This document shows positions 25,072-34,231 of a DNA stretch of 64,000 nucleotides, one piece after another. Location: positions 186,001 to 250,000 of the forward strand of contig CAXXUG010000028.1 of NCBI GenBank assembly GCA_963664835.2. The letters run 5' to 3'. Made by a program: the position numbers and the translations under genes. Under the pieces are notes generated by a model, which ran no database searches, was not told the origin of the DNA, and saw nothing but the letters and a program-made list of their open reading frames with translations. The stretch's first letter is position 1; the number at the start of each line of letters is the position of its first letter. The stretch is from G963664835 sp963664835 (GTDB taxonomy: Bacteria > Chloroflexota > UBA6077 > FW602-bin22 > JBCLEL01).

Positions 25072-27159
25072 TTATCGACTCGATCCACCCTGCTCGGAAT
25101 CGGCGTTCCGAATAACGCCTGCCAATGCTTCGGTAACTTGAGCCAAGGCTTCCGGCCCCAACTCCGCTGCAGCTTCAAGCGATCCTCGGATCGCAAGCCG
25201 GACTGCCTCCTCCTCACTCAGGCCCAGCCGGCTCGCCTCCTCGCGGGCAACCTCGACCACGTCGACGGCCGCCACCGCGAGGTCGGCGCCCGAATCTCCG
25301 CTCCCTTGGATGGCACCGAATGCGACCCCGCGGATGGCGTCGCCGGCGAGCATCGACGTACGGCCCAGAACGTCCATGACCGCTTTTGTCGATTCGTGCA
25401 ATGCCGCGAGCGCAGTATCGCCGCCGGCGCCAGCAGCATGTGCAACGCCTCGAGCCGCGTGGCGTGCAACATCCACTCCGAATTCCCCAATACCGGTGGT
25501 CTGCTCCACGATCTCCGACACCACACCGGTAACCTCTTCCGCCATGTTTGTGGTGGTTCTGATCCCCAGAGAAGCCCCTGTTTTCGCTGTCCTGCCCATT
25601 AAGGTCGTCCCTGTTACCGCGGCACGCGTCGCGGCGGCGATCTGATATGCCGTGACGCCCAACGCTACGTCCATTCCCGGTACCTGTCGAAGGTAACTCA
25701 AGGGAAACTGGGTCACGAAACGCAATCCTGGCACCGAGCTCATGGCCTGGGTGAAGTCTCTCGATTCCGCCATTAGCTCTTCCATCACCACCTCGCGGCC
25801 TGCGTCGCCCTCCTCATGAATAGCGGTCAGCGTGTTCAGAGTGATCAATCCTATGACGAACGCCGTGGCGAATAGGAAATCGTAGCCGGTGAGATGCAAC
25901 GCCGGAATCTCCAACGATCCGCTCGGATCTGTCCAGGTGAATTCGACCGTTATTCGTCTTACAGCAAAGAAGTCGGCGAACAGCCCTCCAACTAGAGGGC
26001 CGAGACCGGCGCCGAGGTTCGCAGCCATCGACGCGCCGGCAAGATAGGGCGTTGCCTGCCCCGGGGGCGACAGCTTCATCCCAATGGTTCCGCCCGCCAC
26101 GCTGATGCCGGCCCCCGCCGCGCCGGCCAGGAAATGGAGAGCAACGAGTAATGGCATCGTCAGGTCGTGCCGATCCGGCATCGTGGTGAACGTCCATCCC
26201 ACGATGACCAGAATATATAGAGAGGCATTCACTGACAGCACCGCCTTGTTGCCCAGCCTGTCGATCAGCGGCCCCCACACGCGCAGGAACAGAATATTGA
26301 CCAGTTGGCTTAGAACCGTGAGCGCCATCACCTCGGACAGAGGCATTTTCAAACGTTCGAGCATGTAGATCGCGAAGAACGGAACAGCCAGATTCAGGGC
26401 GAATCCCCAAGTGAATAGAAACTTCATCAGTTGTTGGAAATTCTTGTCGCCAAGAGGTGCGGCCAGCATCGCCAACGGCGACAGTCGCGCGCCGGACTGA
26501 GCCGGCATCTCGGGCTCCGGCATCCGCAACATGAACACCGCCCCTGGTATGCCCAGTACCAGCGCTCCCAATGCGATGACGATTGTGTATCCCAACACAG
26601 CGTTTTCTTCCGCCGATTGACCTCGCCAGTAGTCGACAAAGAATGCCGCCGCTAGCCCGAGTGCTGCGGCGAGAACCGTGCCGTACATTAGCCTTCTCGA
26701 GAAGAAAGACCCGATAATCTGCTGAGGCACGATGTCTCGTATCCAGCTGCTGTAGCCGGCCGTCGTGGCTGCCGCCAGGAACCCACGTATCGCGATCAGC
26801 CCCAATAGGGCTGACACCGCCAATGCGCTCGGCACGTCGATAAATACCGGAATCAACGCCACCAGTATCCACAGTGACTGCACTACGAAGAATGCCGGCA
26901 CCGCGATGACCTTGCGCCTTCTCAGCCGTTCGATCAGAACGACAAAGATTAGCTGGAACGGCTGGGTGATGAAGGGGATTGCTGCCAGGACGCCGATCTG
27001 GAAGTTGTTTGCCCCCAGAGCTAAGGCGAAGGCCGCCAATATCCCGCCGGCTGTCACGCTTCCCAGGCCCATTGACGCGACGCCTTCCCACGTCAGCATA
27101 CGCAAGCCGACCTGAGTTTGCTCTTCGGACAGCGTTGGCATGGGTCTAAAGATTCTCAT
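25072..27159 (-). CDS. MFS-like membrane protein with long Ala/Gly-rich C-terminal tail
   Basis: 695 residues. Residues about 20-475 form a 12-helix major facilitator-type transporter; LRVWGPLIDRLGNKAVLSV is a typical inter-helix MFS loop. Substrate unknown. The last 210 residues are not part of the normal MFS fold: a Glu/Arg linker, then a low-complexity Ala/Gly/Val-rich stretch with amphipathic repeats (for example TGVVSEIVEQTTGIGEFG and ARHAARGVAHAAGAGG), ending in acidic SEEEAVRLAIRGSLEAAAEL. I do not recognise a known domain in the tail. Stands alone, with repeats downstream and an MgtE remnant upstream. Confidence 0.75.
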   Translation of the reverse strand: MRIFRPMPTLSEEQTQVGLRMLTWEGVASMGLGSVTAGGILAAFALALGANNFQIGVLAAIPFITQPFQLIFVVLIERLRRRKVIAVPAFFVVQSLWILVALIPVFIDVPSALAVSALLGLIAIRGFLAAATTAGYSSWIRDIVPQQIIGSFFSRRLMYGTVLAAALGLAAAFFVDYWRGQSAEENAVLGYTIVIALGALVLGIPGAVFMLRMPEPEMPAQSGARLSPLAMLAAPLGDKNFQQLMKFLFTWGFALNLAVPFFAIYMLERLKMPLSEVMALTVLSQLVNILFLRVWGPLIDRLGNKAVLSVNASLYILVIVGWTFTTMPDRHDLTMPLLVALHFLAGAAGAGISVAGGTIGMKLSPPGQATPYLAGASMAANLGAGLGPLVGGLFADFFAVRRITVEFTWTDPSGSLEIPALHLTGYDFLFATAFVIGLITLNTLTAIHEEGDAGREVVMEELMAESRDFTQAMSSVPGLRFVTQFPLSYLRQVPGMDVALGVTAYQIAAATRAAVTGTTLMGRTAKTGASLGIRTTTNMAEEVTGVVSEIVEQTTGIGEFGVDVARHAARGVAHAAGAGGDTALAALHESTKAVMDVLGRTSMLAGDAIRGVAFGAIQGSGDSGADLAVAAVDVVEVAREEASRLGLSEEEAVRLAIRGSLEAAAELGPEALAQVTEALAGVIRNADSEQGGSSR

Positions 27160-27275
27160 CGCACGTCGCTTCCTTTCCCCAACCTTGCCCTGCTTTCAAT
27201 GGAACTCAATCGTTCCGCGCAGCAGTCCCCAAGCTAGTCATCTCGAACAAGTTGACTCTTCTCTTCCAACCCATA

Positions 27276-27530
27276 TTAGAGCAGCGCCGGCAAGAAGAGT
27301 GGTGACAAACCGAATAGGAACAAGATCCCGCACACGTCGGTAAATGGTGTCAGTATCACTCCGAATGCGAGCGCCGGATCTGAAAGAGGTGTCTTCCATA
27401 ATAGAGGAACGAGCGCTTCCGTAAGCGACGCCACCAGCATGCTTCCCGCTAGCGCCGCCGCCACTATCAACGCCAGTGTGGCGTCGCCCCTCCAAGTCAG
27501 CGCGATCAAGCCGGCCAATCGACCGCAACG
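27276..27530 (-). pseudogene. MgtE magnesium transporter, C-terminal remnant
   Basis: About 80 residues matching only the last two membrane helices of MgtE: LVASLTEALVPLLWKT, then DPALAFGVILTPFTDVCGIL, then FLFGL. The MgtE C-terminus carries the Mg2+ pore aspartate, seen here in TPFTDVCG. The cytoplasmic N and CBS domains and the first helices are missing; the SH3 lipoprotein gene ends 25 nt upstream. It has no clear start or RBS, so it is read as a leftover fragment. Confidence 0.65.
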
Positions 27531-27554
27531 GGGTTTCTAAATCAGCGCTATCAG

Positions 27555-28476
27555 CTAGGAATCAGACTGCTCGCCCTGTGACGGTTCGCCCTCTGCGGGA
27601 CACTCTAGATACTTAGCGGCTACGTAGCCAACGTTCCCGTCGGGGTCCCTAACGTACTTCCATCTTAGACCGGCACTCAGCACATTCTTCCCAACTACCG
27701 CCATCTCGGTCTCATCATCCCACAACTTGATCGGATCTTCTGCGTTGGGATCACTTCGTATGAACACTCCTCCCCCGCCCGTATTCGCAACCACGCAAAC
27801 TGGTACGTTCGGGTCCGGGTCAGGAGTAGGTGACTGGAACGGCTCCGGCGTACTTTCTTCGAACTCAACTTCTCCTACGCCGCATTCAACGTATTCGGCG
27901 GCTACGTACCCAATGTTGCCGTCAGGATCTCTGACCTTTTTCCAGGTCCGGCCGCCGGCGGCTTCCTCGGGGCCTACTTCCACCAATTTGGATCCGTCCC
28001 ACCACGCTTCGATCTTCTCCCCAGTCTGAGGCGCTGAACGAATCAACACCCCCTCTCCATCTGTGTTACCTACGACACACACGATTAGTTTGGGCGTTTG
28101 AGGTTGATTCTGGCGTTACCGCGGGAGTCGCTGAGCGATCCTCCCCGTTGGAACCGGACGAATCCTCGTCAGCCGACAATCGCGAAGCCGTGGCGGTCAG
28201 GTCAGACGAAGACGTTACCTGGGTACTGGTTGGAACTCTCGTAATCGTCCGCGTTGGGATGAGCGCCCTCTGTGGTGTCGCGGTCCCTTCTTGGACGGAA
28301 GCCGGCTCGCCCTCCGTGTTCGGGGCCTCTTCCGCTTCCTCCTCTCGAACGCAGCCGACCGTTGCCAAAGTCACAAGACAAACAAGAACCAGTATTAGAC
28401 GATGAATCAAGGGCAATGCGCGGCGCACTAGGATCTCCGCAATCGGGATCTTATATTGGTGTGATATGGGAAGCAT
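27555..28476 (-). pseudogene. Lipoprotein with two bacterial SH3 domains, frame break in the middle
   Basis: N-terminal part: hydrophobic segment LILVLVCLVTLATVGC with a lipobox cysteine, followed by a Ser/Thr/Glu-rich linker. C-terminal part, in another frame from about 28085: two SH3_3-type repeats, each with VCVVxNT at the start and VRDPDGNxGYVAA at the end, separated by a Pro-rich linker. The two halves join if one base is dropped near 28086, giving TNVCVVGNT, which parallels PVCVVANT in the second repeat. Start uncertain: ATG 28476 or GTG 28428. SH3_3 domains usually bind wall or ligand outside the cell. Without repair, only the linker half or the SH3 half would be made. Confidence 0.65.
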
Positions 28477-28531
28477 CGAGAACAAATACCGCGCCGGCTC
28501 CTTTCCTGACCCCGTCGTCCAGCGGCAGCTT

Positions 28532-29488
28532 CTATCGACCCCGGATCTCCGCAACTAGCTCGACCGCCCTGTCCAAACTCGGATTGGCTTCCTCCATCAT
28601 CCGCGTTCGAACCTCCTCGATTACGTCGTCTCCCGCCCGTGTCCGCACCCAGTAGGCCCGGCTCGACAATGTTTCGTCGATTCGCTGGCCCATCACCCTC
28701 GTTTGCTTAGCGGTCGCTCTCGCCAACCAAGTCACATTGGCCCCACGGCGCTGGTAACGGCAATCTACCGAAAGCCGTATACGATCCGAGTGGTTAGGCA
28801 TGCCCCTGTGGACCGTCCGGCTGCTGAAGATCACAACGTCTCCCGGGCGGTATTCGGCTGTAGCCCACTTGAGTTCCTCCGGCGCTACCACCGATGCGGC
28901 CCGGCTCGCTTCGAGCTTCTGAGTGCTCGGGACAATGCCCTCATGATCCATCAAACCGTACATGTGCGAACCCGGAGCGACAGCCAGTCCCCCGATCGAT
29001 TGGTTAATCTCCATCAGCGGATACCAAGTGGTGAAGAATTCATCCGCGTTGTACCCAAAGGACGGATTCGCGTCCTGGTGCGGTCCCGCCCCGCGGGCCA
29101 CGGTACTCTCAGGGTCGGGATAGACGCAGCGAGTTATTTTCTGCCGCCATACTCGCACCGGTCCGCCAACCAGGTGACGCATTATCCCTATTACCTCGGG
29201 AGAGCTTGCCAATGCCTTTAACGACGGCAACTCCACCAGTTTTCCGTAGACCGTCAACCACTCTTGCTCGGTCGGGAGCGGCCCGCCACTCCACATCGGC
29301 TCGGGAGACCCATCGTCTTCTATGAAATAGTGGGTTCGCAGTTGATCCATCATGTCGCGCTTGAGTTGGAGAGCGATCTCAGGATCGAATAGCTCTCGAA
29401 TAAAGAGATAGCCTTGCTCGTCCATCGTCGAGCGAATCTTGTCAGGATCGTTTATGACTGCGTTGTCTTCTTTCAAAGTCGCGAACAA
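28532..29488 (-). CDS. Phytanoyl-CoA dioxygenase (PhyH) family protein
   Basis: 318 residues, Fe(II)/2-oxoglutarate dioxygenase of the PhyH type. The iron triad is visible: H-x-D in GPHQDANPSF and the distal histidine in SSRTVHRGMPN. The arginine in SDRIRLSVDCRYQ binds 2-oxoglutarate. These enzymes hydroxylate unactivated carbons; the substrate is not predictable. It heads a minus-strand catabolic-looking run down from 33.6 kb; the nearest gene on the same strand starts at 30594. Confidence 0.88.
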   Translation of the reverse strand: MFATLKEDNAVINDPDKIRSTMDEQGYLFIRELFDPEIALQLKRDMMDQLRTHYFIEDDGSPEPMWSGGPLPTEQEWLTVYGKLVELPSLKALASSPEVIGIMRHLVGGPVRVWRQKITRCVYPDPESTVARGAGPHQDANPSFGYNADEFFTTWYPLMEINQSIGGLAVAPGSHMYGLMDHEGIVPSTQKLEASRAASVVAPEELKWATAEYRPGDVVIFSSRTVHRGMPNHSDRIRLSVDCRYQRRGANVTWLARATAKQTRVMGQRIDETLSSRAYWVRTRAGDDVIEEVRTRMMEEANPSLDRAVELVAEIRGR

Positions 29489-29532
29489 TTTCTTGGGTCC
29501 TCCTGAATCGGCTTTGTAACAGGAATATTAAC

Positions 29533-30594
29533 TTACGCGGTCCCCCACTCGAACACTATTCCCAGCGAGTCCTCTCTGTTGAGAATCATATCCCAGACCT
29601 GCTTCACCTGGTCGGGACGAACGAAATGAGTCAAGAGCGGACCGATTTTCCACCTTCCGGTCCTGCGCAGTTCGATCACCTGTTGAACCTCTTCGTAGGT
29701 GTGGTGCTCGGTCTGGACCATGCTCACCTCGTACAGGTGCGCGAGGCTAAAATCGTAGCTCACCTTCCAACGCCCGCCAACCATCACGAAACGCCCGCCC
29801 CGGCTGATCAATCCCCGGCTCATTACTTCATCAATCAGGTCGTTGTTGCCGGTGGTCTCCATGACCACGTCGAACGGACCCATGCTCGACAGCTCTCCCC
29901 AATAGGAATCGCGACTGAAATCGAGTACCGACTCGAAGCCCACTTCCAACGCCTTTTCTAAACGAAGAGGTATTCTGTCGACGCCGATTGCGGTACCCCC
30001 TCGCACCACAGCCCCCTGTCCAGCGAACAGTCCAAGTAACCCAAGTCCAAGTACCAGGCACCGGCTGCCAACTCCAATATCTCCCCTTCCGCTAGCGTGC
30101 AGTCCAATGCTCGAGAGCGACAGAAACGCCGCCTCCCCATCAGGTATGTCCTCCGGTAGTACCGTAATGTAGCGGTCACGCCTCACCCTGCCAATCGAGT
30201 CGACCTCATCCACCTCCACACACTCCTCCTCAGCTCGCAACCCAGGTACAACATCATCTGCCGGCCCGATCCTAGCCGCCGCGTGAGCGCCGGGACGCGC
30301 CGTGTGTCCTACGAACGGGTGTCCCCAGTCGTGCGCGTATACCCGCTGGCCGGATTTCGGCGCCAGTACCTCGCTTCCGACTCGGCCAACCAATCCGACC
30401 TGCTGATAGCCCGATACAGATGGATAGCCAACGGCCCAATTGCCCTCGAACAGCCGATTTTTCTCGGTTCCGGGACTGACACCGCTCGCCAGGGTTCTTA
30501 TCTCTATGTCACCCGGCCCAAGCTCCGGCAACTCGAGGTCGTCCCTCAACTCCACAACTCCGGGAGCGGTAAAGACTATTCCCTCTACGCGCAT
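29533..30594 (-). CDS. Medium-chain dehydrogenase/reductase, non-zinc type
   Basis: 353 residues, MDR superfamily. GroES-like N-terminal domain with ASGVSPGTEKNRLFEGNW, then a Rossmann domain with CLVLGLGLLGLFAGQ. The usual catalytic cysteine of zinc alcohol dehydrogenases (GxCxxD) is replaced by GVSPGTE, so catalytic zinc is unlikely. That loop and the C-terminal region resemble BchC-type and related reductases. No chlorophyll genes are in view, so a catabolic dehydrogenase role is more likely. 45 nt upstream of the PhyH gene in the same direction, consistent with co-transcription. Confidence 0.8.
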   Translation of the reverse strand: MRVEGIVFTAPGVVELRDDLELPELGPGDIEIRTLASGVSPGTEKNRLFEGNWAVGYPSVSGYQQVGLVGRVGSEVLAPKSGQRVYAHDWGHPFVGHTARPGAHAAARIGPADDVVPGLRAEEECVEVDEVDSIGRVRRDRYITVLPEDIPDGEAAFLSLSSIGLHASGRGDIGVGSRCLVLGLGLLGLFAGQGAVVRGGTAIGVDRIPLRLEKALEVGFESVLDFSRDSYWGELSSMGPFDVVMETTGNNDLIDEVMSRGLISRGGRFVMVGGRWKVSYDFSLAHLYEVSMVQTEHHTYEEVQQVIELRRTGRWKIGPLLTHFVRPDQVKQVWDMILNREDSLGIVFEWGTA

Positions 30595-30685
30595 GGGCGC
30601 GCCCGAGATGTACCGTCAGGTCGCCCTCGACCTAGCTGAAAGGCCTGGTTAGCCGATCCGGCATGACTTCCACTTGCGTGGAGAC

Positions 30686-31192
30686 TCATTCGAATGTTGG
30701 CGCCTCGTCCCCCAGGTCATCCAGCTTGCCGGCGAATACCGACGGGAAGTCCTTCAGCTCAATTAGCTCGAGCATGAATCCGTCCGGATCGTAGAAGAAG
30801 AGTGCCCGCCAGCTGCCGTCCGACGGCGGAAAGAGCACCGGAGGCGAAACGAACTTCACACCCTTCGACTTGAGATCCTCGTAGGCGGCGTCGATGTCTT
30901 CGACTCCGAAGGCGACGTGGGCGGTCGCGGCATCGTTTATCTCATTGACACTCTGTCCGCCCTTTGGATCCACCCACTCGATTATGTCGATAATTATGTT
31001 GCCGGTCTGTGGGGCGACCATTCGCGCCTCGCGCATCTTTACGTTGGGCAACCCAACCATCGTCGATATCTCCGGGCCATCATGGGTCACCCAGGTAATC
31101 ACTTTGAGGCCAAGCAGGTCTCGATAGAAAGCGAGAGATCTGTCCAAGTCCTTTACCATTACCGTAACGTGATCAAGAGTCTTCAGATGCAT
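30686..31192 (-). CDS. VOC / glyoxalase-fold protein
   Basis: 168 residues, vicinal oxygen chelate fold made of two beta-alpha-beta-beta-beta halves. LDHVTVMVKDLDRSLAFYRD begins the first half and AHVAFGVEDIDAAYEDL the second. The metal ligands are the histidine in DHVTV, the histidine in AHVAF and the glutamate in FMLELIEL. Function could be isomerase, dioxygenase or lyase. It sits within the catabolic run. Confidence 0.85.
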   Translation of the reverse strand: MHLKTLDHVTVMVKDLDRSLAFYRDLLGLKVITWVTHDGPEISTMVGLPNVKMREARMVAPQTGNIIIDIIEWVDPKGGQSVNEINDAATAHVAFGVEDIDAAYEDLKSKGVKFVSPPVLFPPSDGSWRALFFYDPDGFMLELIELKDFPSVFAGKLDDLGDEAPTFE

Positions 31193-31276
31193 TCACTCAC
31201 TCCTTGGTTGCATACTCACAATGCTTCTCGCGGAAACGGTGCGCCATAGCTTACGAAAATAGGGTCTCTTCGGGAC

Positions 31277-32368
31277 TCAACTCAAGTCTTGAAGTTGAGG
31301 CATTACCTCTTCGGCCAACAGTGTCATCGAGCGGTCCCAGATCTCCTTGGGACGCCATTCGTGGCCCATCGCCAACAACACGCCAAAACCGCCTACGTCT
31401 TCGTGCAACTTCCGAAGCTTGCGCGCGCATTCGTCAGGATCGCCGACGATCCAGATATTGTCTAACAGGTACTCCACGCCAGCCTCTTCATCTGACATTG
31501 CCGTATCCTCTTTAATTAGGTCCATTGCCCGGACCATCCTCAGGAAGGGAAAGAAGTAGTCGATCCAAACCTCCGCGAAACAGCCCTCTAACACCTCTTT
31601 TCGAGCCTGCTCCGTCGTTTCGGCGACGTGAACGTCCCGCGCGATTCGCCAAGTTGATCTGTCGGACGGTCGATTGACTCGGTTTGCGCTGCTCTCCACA
31701 GTTTCGAAGTGGCTCTTGAGGATCCTCACCGGCAATATGTTGACGCTCATCGGCATCCAGCCACGCTCGCCTGCCATAACCAACGTCTCAGAATTCGGTG
31801 ACAGGCCGGCCACACCGATCGGCGGATGAGGTTGTTGTAGTGGCTTCATATGATAGTACAGATCTATATCACGCCTTGGTTCGGGTACTCGAAAGCGCCA
31901 GCGCTTTCCATGCTGCTGCTCGTACAGACCGGGCTTCGGATCGGTCCAGAGTTGAAGGATGGTTTCGATGGCCTCGTTGGTGATGGCCCGCTGTTCCCCA
32001 CCCTTGTAATCGACGTCCATCAACTCGAGATCGCTCGTCAGGCCGCCGGAGCCGATTCCCCAATAGAAACGACCCTTCGCCATATGATCGAGTTGGGCAA
32101 TCCTGTTAGCCAGCACCACTGGGTTGTGATTTGGCATACAGGAGACGCCGGTCCCGAGTTTCATCCTTTTTGTCAAGGGTAAGGCCTGTGCGATCAACAA
32201 ATCGGGAGCGGGTATGTTCTCCCAAACGCTCGTAAAATGCTCTCCGACCCACGCCTCGTGGTAGTTCAACTCATCGAGCCGGACCAACTGCTCAAGGTCT
32301 TCCTCCAGCGTTTCGGTTTGATTGCTTCCAGGCGGATGCAGGGGCATGGTGAAGTAGCCTAGCTTCAT
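31277..32368 (-). CDS. LLM-class flavin-dependent oxidoreductase
   Basis: 363 residues, luciferase-like monooxygenase barrel. Features: N-terminal MKLGYFTMPLHPP, then YHEAWVGEHFTSVWENIPAP (the EHF motif), KLGTGVSCMPNHNPVVLANR, GRFYWGIGSGG and PPIGVAGLSPNSE. It uses reduced FMN supplied by another protein; substrate unknown. RBS GGGAGG lies upstream of ATG 32368. Such FMN monooxygenases are strikingly numerous in SAR202 genomes, where they are proposed to attack recalcitrant organic matter. Confidence 0.9.
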   Translation of the reverse strand: MKLGYFTMPLHPPGSNQTETLEEDLEQLVRLDELNYHEAWVGEHFTSVWENIPAPDLLIAQALPLTKRMKLGTGVSCMPNHNPVVLANRIAQLDHMAKGRFYWGIGSGGLTSDLELMDVDYKGGEQRAITNEAIETILQLWTDPKPGLYEQQHGKRWRFRVPEPRRDIDLYYHMKPLQQPHPPIGVAGLSPNSETLVMAGERGWMPMSVNILPVRILKSHFETVESSANRVNRPSDRSTWRIARDVHVAETTEQARKEVLEGCFAEVWIDYFFPFLRMVRAMDLIKEDTAMSDEEAGVEYLLDNIWIVGDPDECARKLRKLHEDVGGFGVLLAMGHEWRPKEIWDRSMTLLAEEVMPQLQDLS

Positions 32369-32505
32369 GTTAGCGGCCTCCCTTTTTGTTGTAGAGCGCT
32401 ACAAACCGGTGTTTACCACTTGAGGTGCCAGTACCTCCCCGGAATTCTCCGGCAGTCCGCTAGAAACGTCAATCACTCGATTGTGCTCCGCGAGCTAGCG
32501 ATGTG

Positions 32506-32820
32506 CTATTGGCACTTCCATTTGGAGTCGTCTGGATGGATCGTTGACCCCCGGTAAATCACCCTGGCCTCTAGGACGTCTTGCGAGGCCTCCCGCCACT
32601 TGGCCAGATGAGGAGTACGAGTGTGAGCCTCGAACGCGTCCGCGTCCTCATATATCTCGTACGCATAGATCGTATTCGGTTCGCTCTCGTCCTGGCTGAC
32701 GTCGAACTGATAGCAACCTGGCTCGTCTCGGACGGAGCACTGCGCGTCTTCGACCAGAGCTGCTACCACCGCGTCGCGGTGTCCTTCTTTGATCTTGAAT
32801 TGTGCAATCAAAACGAACAT
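32506..32820 (-). CDS. Antibiotic biosynthesis monooxygenase (ABM) domain protein
   Basis: 104-residue single-domain dimeric ferredoxin-like fold. Seen: MFVLIAQFKIKEGHRDAVVA, EPGCYQFDVSQDE, IYEIYEDADAFEAH-type centre and HTRTPHLAKW. Such proteins act as small cofactor-free oxygenases or isomerases. The start at 32820 is preferred over 32832 because GGAAGAG precedes it. It is followed downstream by the LLM enzyme gene and lies 18 nt after the aldolase gene, with which it is probably co-transcribed. Confidence 0.85.
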   Translation of the reverse strand: MFVLIAQFKIKEGHRDAVVAALVEDAQCSVRDEPGCYQFDVSQDESEPNTIYAYEIYEDADAFEAHTRTPHLAKWREASQDVLEARVIYRGSTIHPDDSKWKCQ

Positions 32821-32838
32821 ATCTCTTCCCAATTCCTC

Positions 32839-33612
32839 CTATTGTGCGGCTTCCAAGAATCTCTCTGCGGCTGGAGCCATAACCTGGTATACGCTTACAA
32901 CTGTAAAGAAAACCCCACGTTTCTGTTGGGTCTGGGCCCAATCGTCCGCTTTGTCCAGGTCCATGGTCGGTATGCAGATGTGCCTGCCAGCCGCACGCAC
33001 CTGTCCCACCACCTCGCTCACTACCCTTTGGACCTCAGGGTGGTCCCAATGACCGGCTACTCCCAACGATTCAGCCATATCCATAAGCCCCAGCATGAAA
33101 ATGTCCACCCCAGGGACTTTCAGAATCTCCGGCAGATTGTCTACGGCTTGTTTCTCCTCGATCATTCCCAGGACGATTGATTCCTCGTTGACTTGGTCCT
33201 GGTATTCCCTGATGCTCGGCACGAACCCAAACCGTGCGGCGCGTGCCGCCGCGTTGCTGCCCCGACGGCCTGCCGGCCGGAAACGAGTCTGCTCGACGAT
33301 CGCCTCTGCCTGCTCCCGCGTATTCATGTGCGGCACCAGCACGCCGCTCGCACCCATATCCATGTAGAGCGGGATCAAAGATGGATCGTTGTGATAGAGC
33401 CTGACAATCGGGACCATTCCAGTCATCTGGGCCGCCTTGATCATGCTCTCGCAAGTCTCGAAGTCTATCGTCGCTTGATGAACATCAACGTAGCCCCAGT
33501 CGAAGCCGGCATAGCCGCCAAACTCCATCAGCGCCGGCGACGCGACCGCTACCGCCCATCCCCTCAAGTACTCGCCGGCATTCGCCCGGGCGATCAGTGA
33601 TTTTCCGCTCAA
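32839..33612 (-). CDS. HpcH/HpaI aldolase family protein
   Basis: 257 residues, class II (metal) pyruvate aldolase fold. FDWGYVDVHQATIDFETCE corresponds to the family segment usually reading D-x-E-H, here DVHQ. GASGVLVPHMNTREQAEAIV and GVDIFMLGLMDMAESLGV are metal and substrate motifs. Probably cleaves a 4-hydroxy-2-oxo acid or related compound. First gene of the minus-strand run 33612 to 28532. Confidence 0.85.
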   Translation of the reverse strand: MSGKSLIARANAGEYLRGWAVAVASPALMEFGGYAGFDWGYVDVHQATIDFETCESMIKAAQMTGMVPIVRLYHNDPSLIPLYMDMGASGVLVPHMNTREQAEAIVEQTRFRPAGRRGSNAAARAARFGFVPSIREYQDQVNEESIVLGMIEEKQAVDNLPEILKVPGVDIFMLGLMDMAESLGVAGHWDHPEVQRVVSEVVGQVRAAGRHICIPTMDLDKADDWAQTQQKRGVFFTVVSVYQVMAPAAERFLEAAQ

Positions 33613-33842
33613 TTCAGGCTCCTAATATGAACTTGGGCGACGAACAATGCGCCGATTTCGTTTCCGGAGCGCTACAGTGATCGACGCCCAGGACCGACCT
33701 CACCATCTATCGCGTCCCTTGACCACAATTATTCGGGCGACCGGCAAACCAGTCAAGCAAGCCAACCTACCCTGCAACGATAAAGAGTTGCAGATTCGGG
33801 ATTACCCTATCGTCTCGCCCATCGCCAAGTCGTCTGGCCATC

Positions 33843-33848
33843 TATAAT
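33843..33848 (+). promoter_or_regulatory. -10 element ahead of the Rieske gene
   Basis: Perfect TATAAT at 33843-33848, 38 nt before the start codon. No convincing -35 box at the right spacing. Confidence 0.4.
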
Positions 33849-33885
33849 ATACGAAGCGACACTTAACCCACATTCGAGAGGAGCA

Positions 33886-34203
33886 ATGATGACCAGAGAA
33901 GAAAGGGTCGCGGCCGCCGGAGAGATCGGCACTGGAGAGATGAAGAGCGTGGAAGTCGGCAGCGAATTGATCCTGTTGGCAAACGTTGAAGGGAAGCTAT
34001 ACGCTGTTTCGGATGTCTGCACCCATGAGGAGTGTACCCTGTCTGACGGCGGCATTCTCGAAGGCGCCGAGGTTGAATGTGAGTGCCACGGGGCTCGCTT
34101 CGACGTCACCAACGGCGAGGTCACGCAGGAGCCGGCCGAAGACCCACTCAAGACCTATGACGTTACCGTCAACGGAGATGACGTTCTCGTATCGTTGGAT
34201 TAA
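33886..34203 (+). CDS. Rieske [2Fe-2S] ferredoxin-like protein
   Basis: 105 residues. The two cluster-binding loops are CTHEECTL (C-x-H) and CECHGARFD (C-x-x-H), the standard spacing for a Rieske ferredoxin such as the electron carrier of ring-hydroxylating oxygenases. RBS GAGGAGC lies upstream of ATG 33886, and a second ATG follows immediately. Divergent from the catabolic run, so it could serve an oxygenase there, but that is only proximity. Confidence 0.92.
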   Translation: MMTREERVAAAGEIGTGEMKSVEVGSELILLANVEGKLYAVSDVCTHEECTLSDGGILEGAEVECECHGARFDVTNGEVTQEPAEDPLKTYDVTVNGDDVLVSLD

Positions 34204-34231
34204 CCACCCCTGACGCAGTTGACCTGTTGCG

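Noticed and set aside
25814..27091. 425-residue second frame on the minus strand within the MFS gene
   Set aside because: Same strand, other frame; residues are Arg/Gly/Ser-rich without pattern, while the MFS frame has clear membrane helices.
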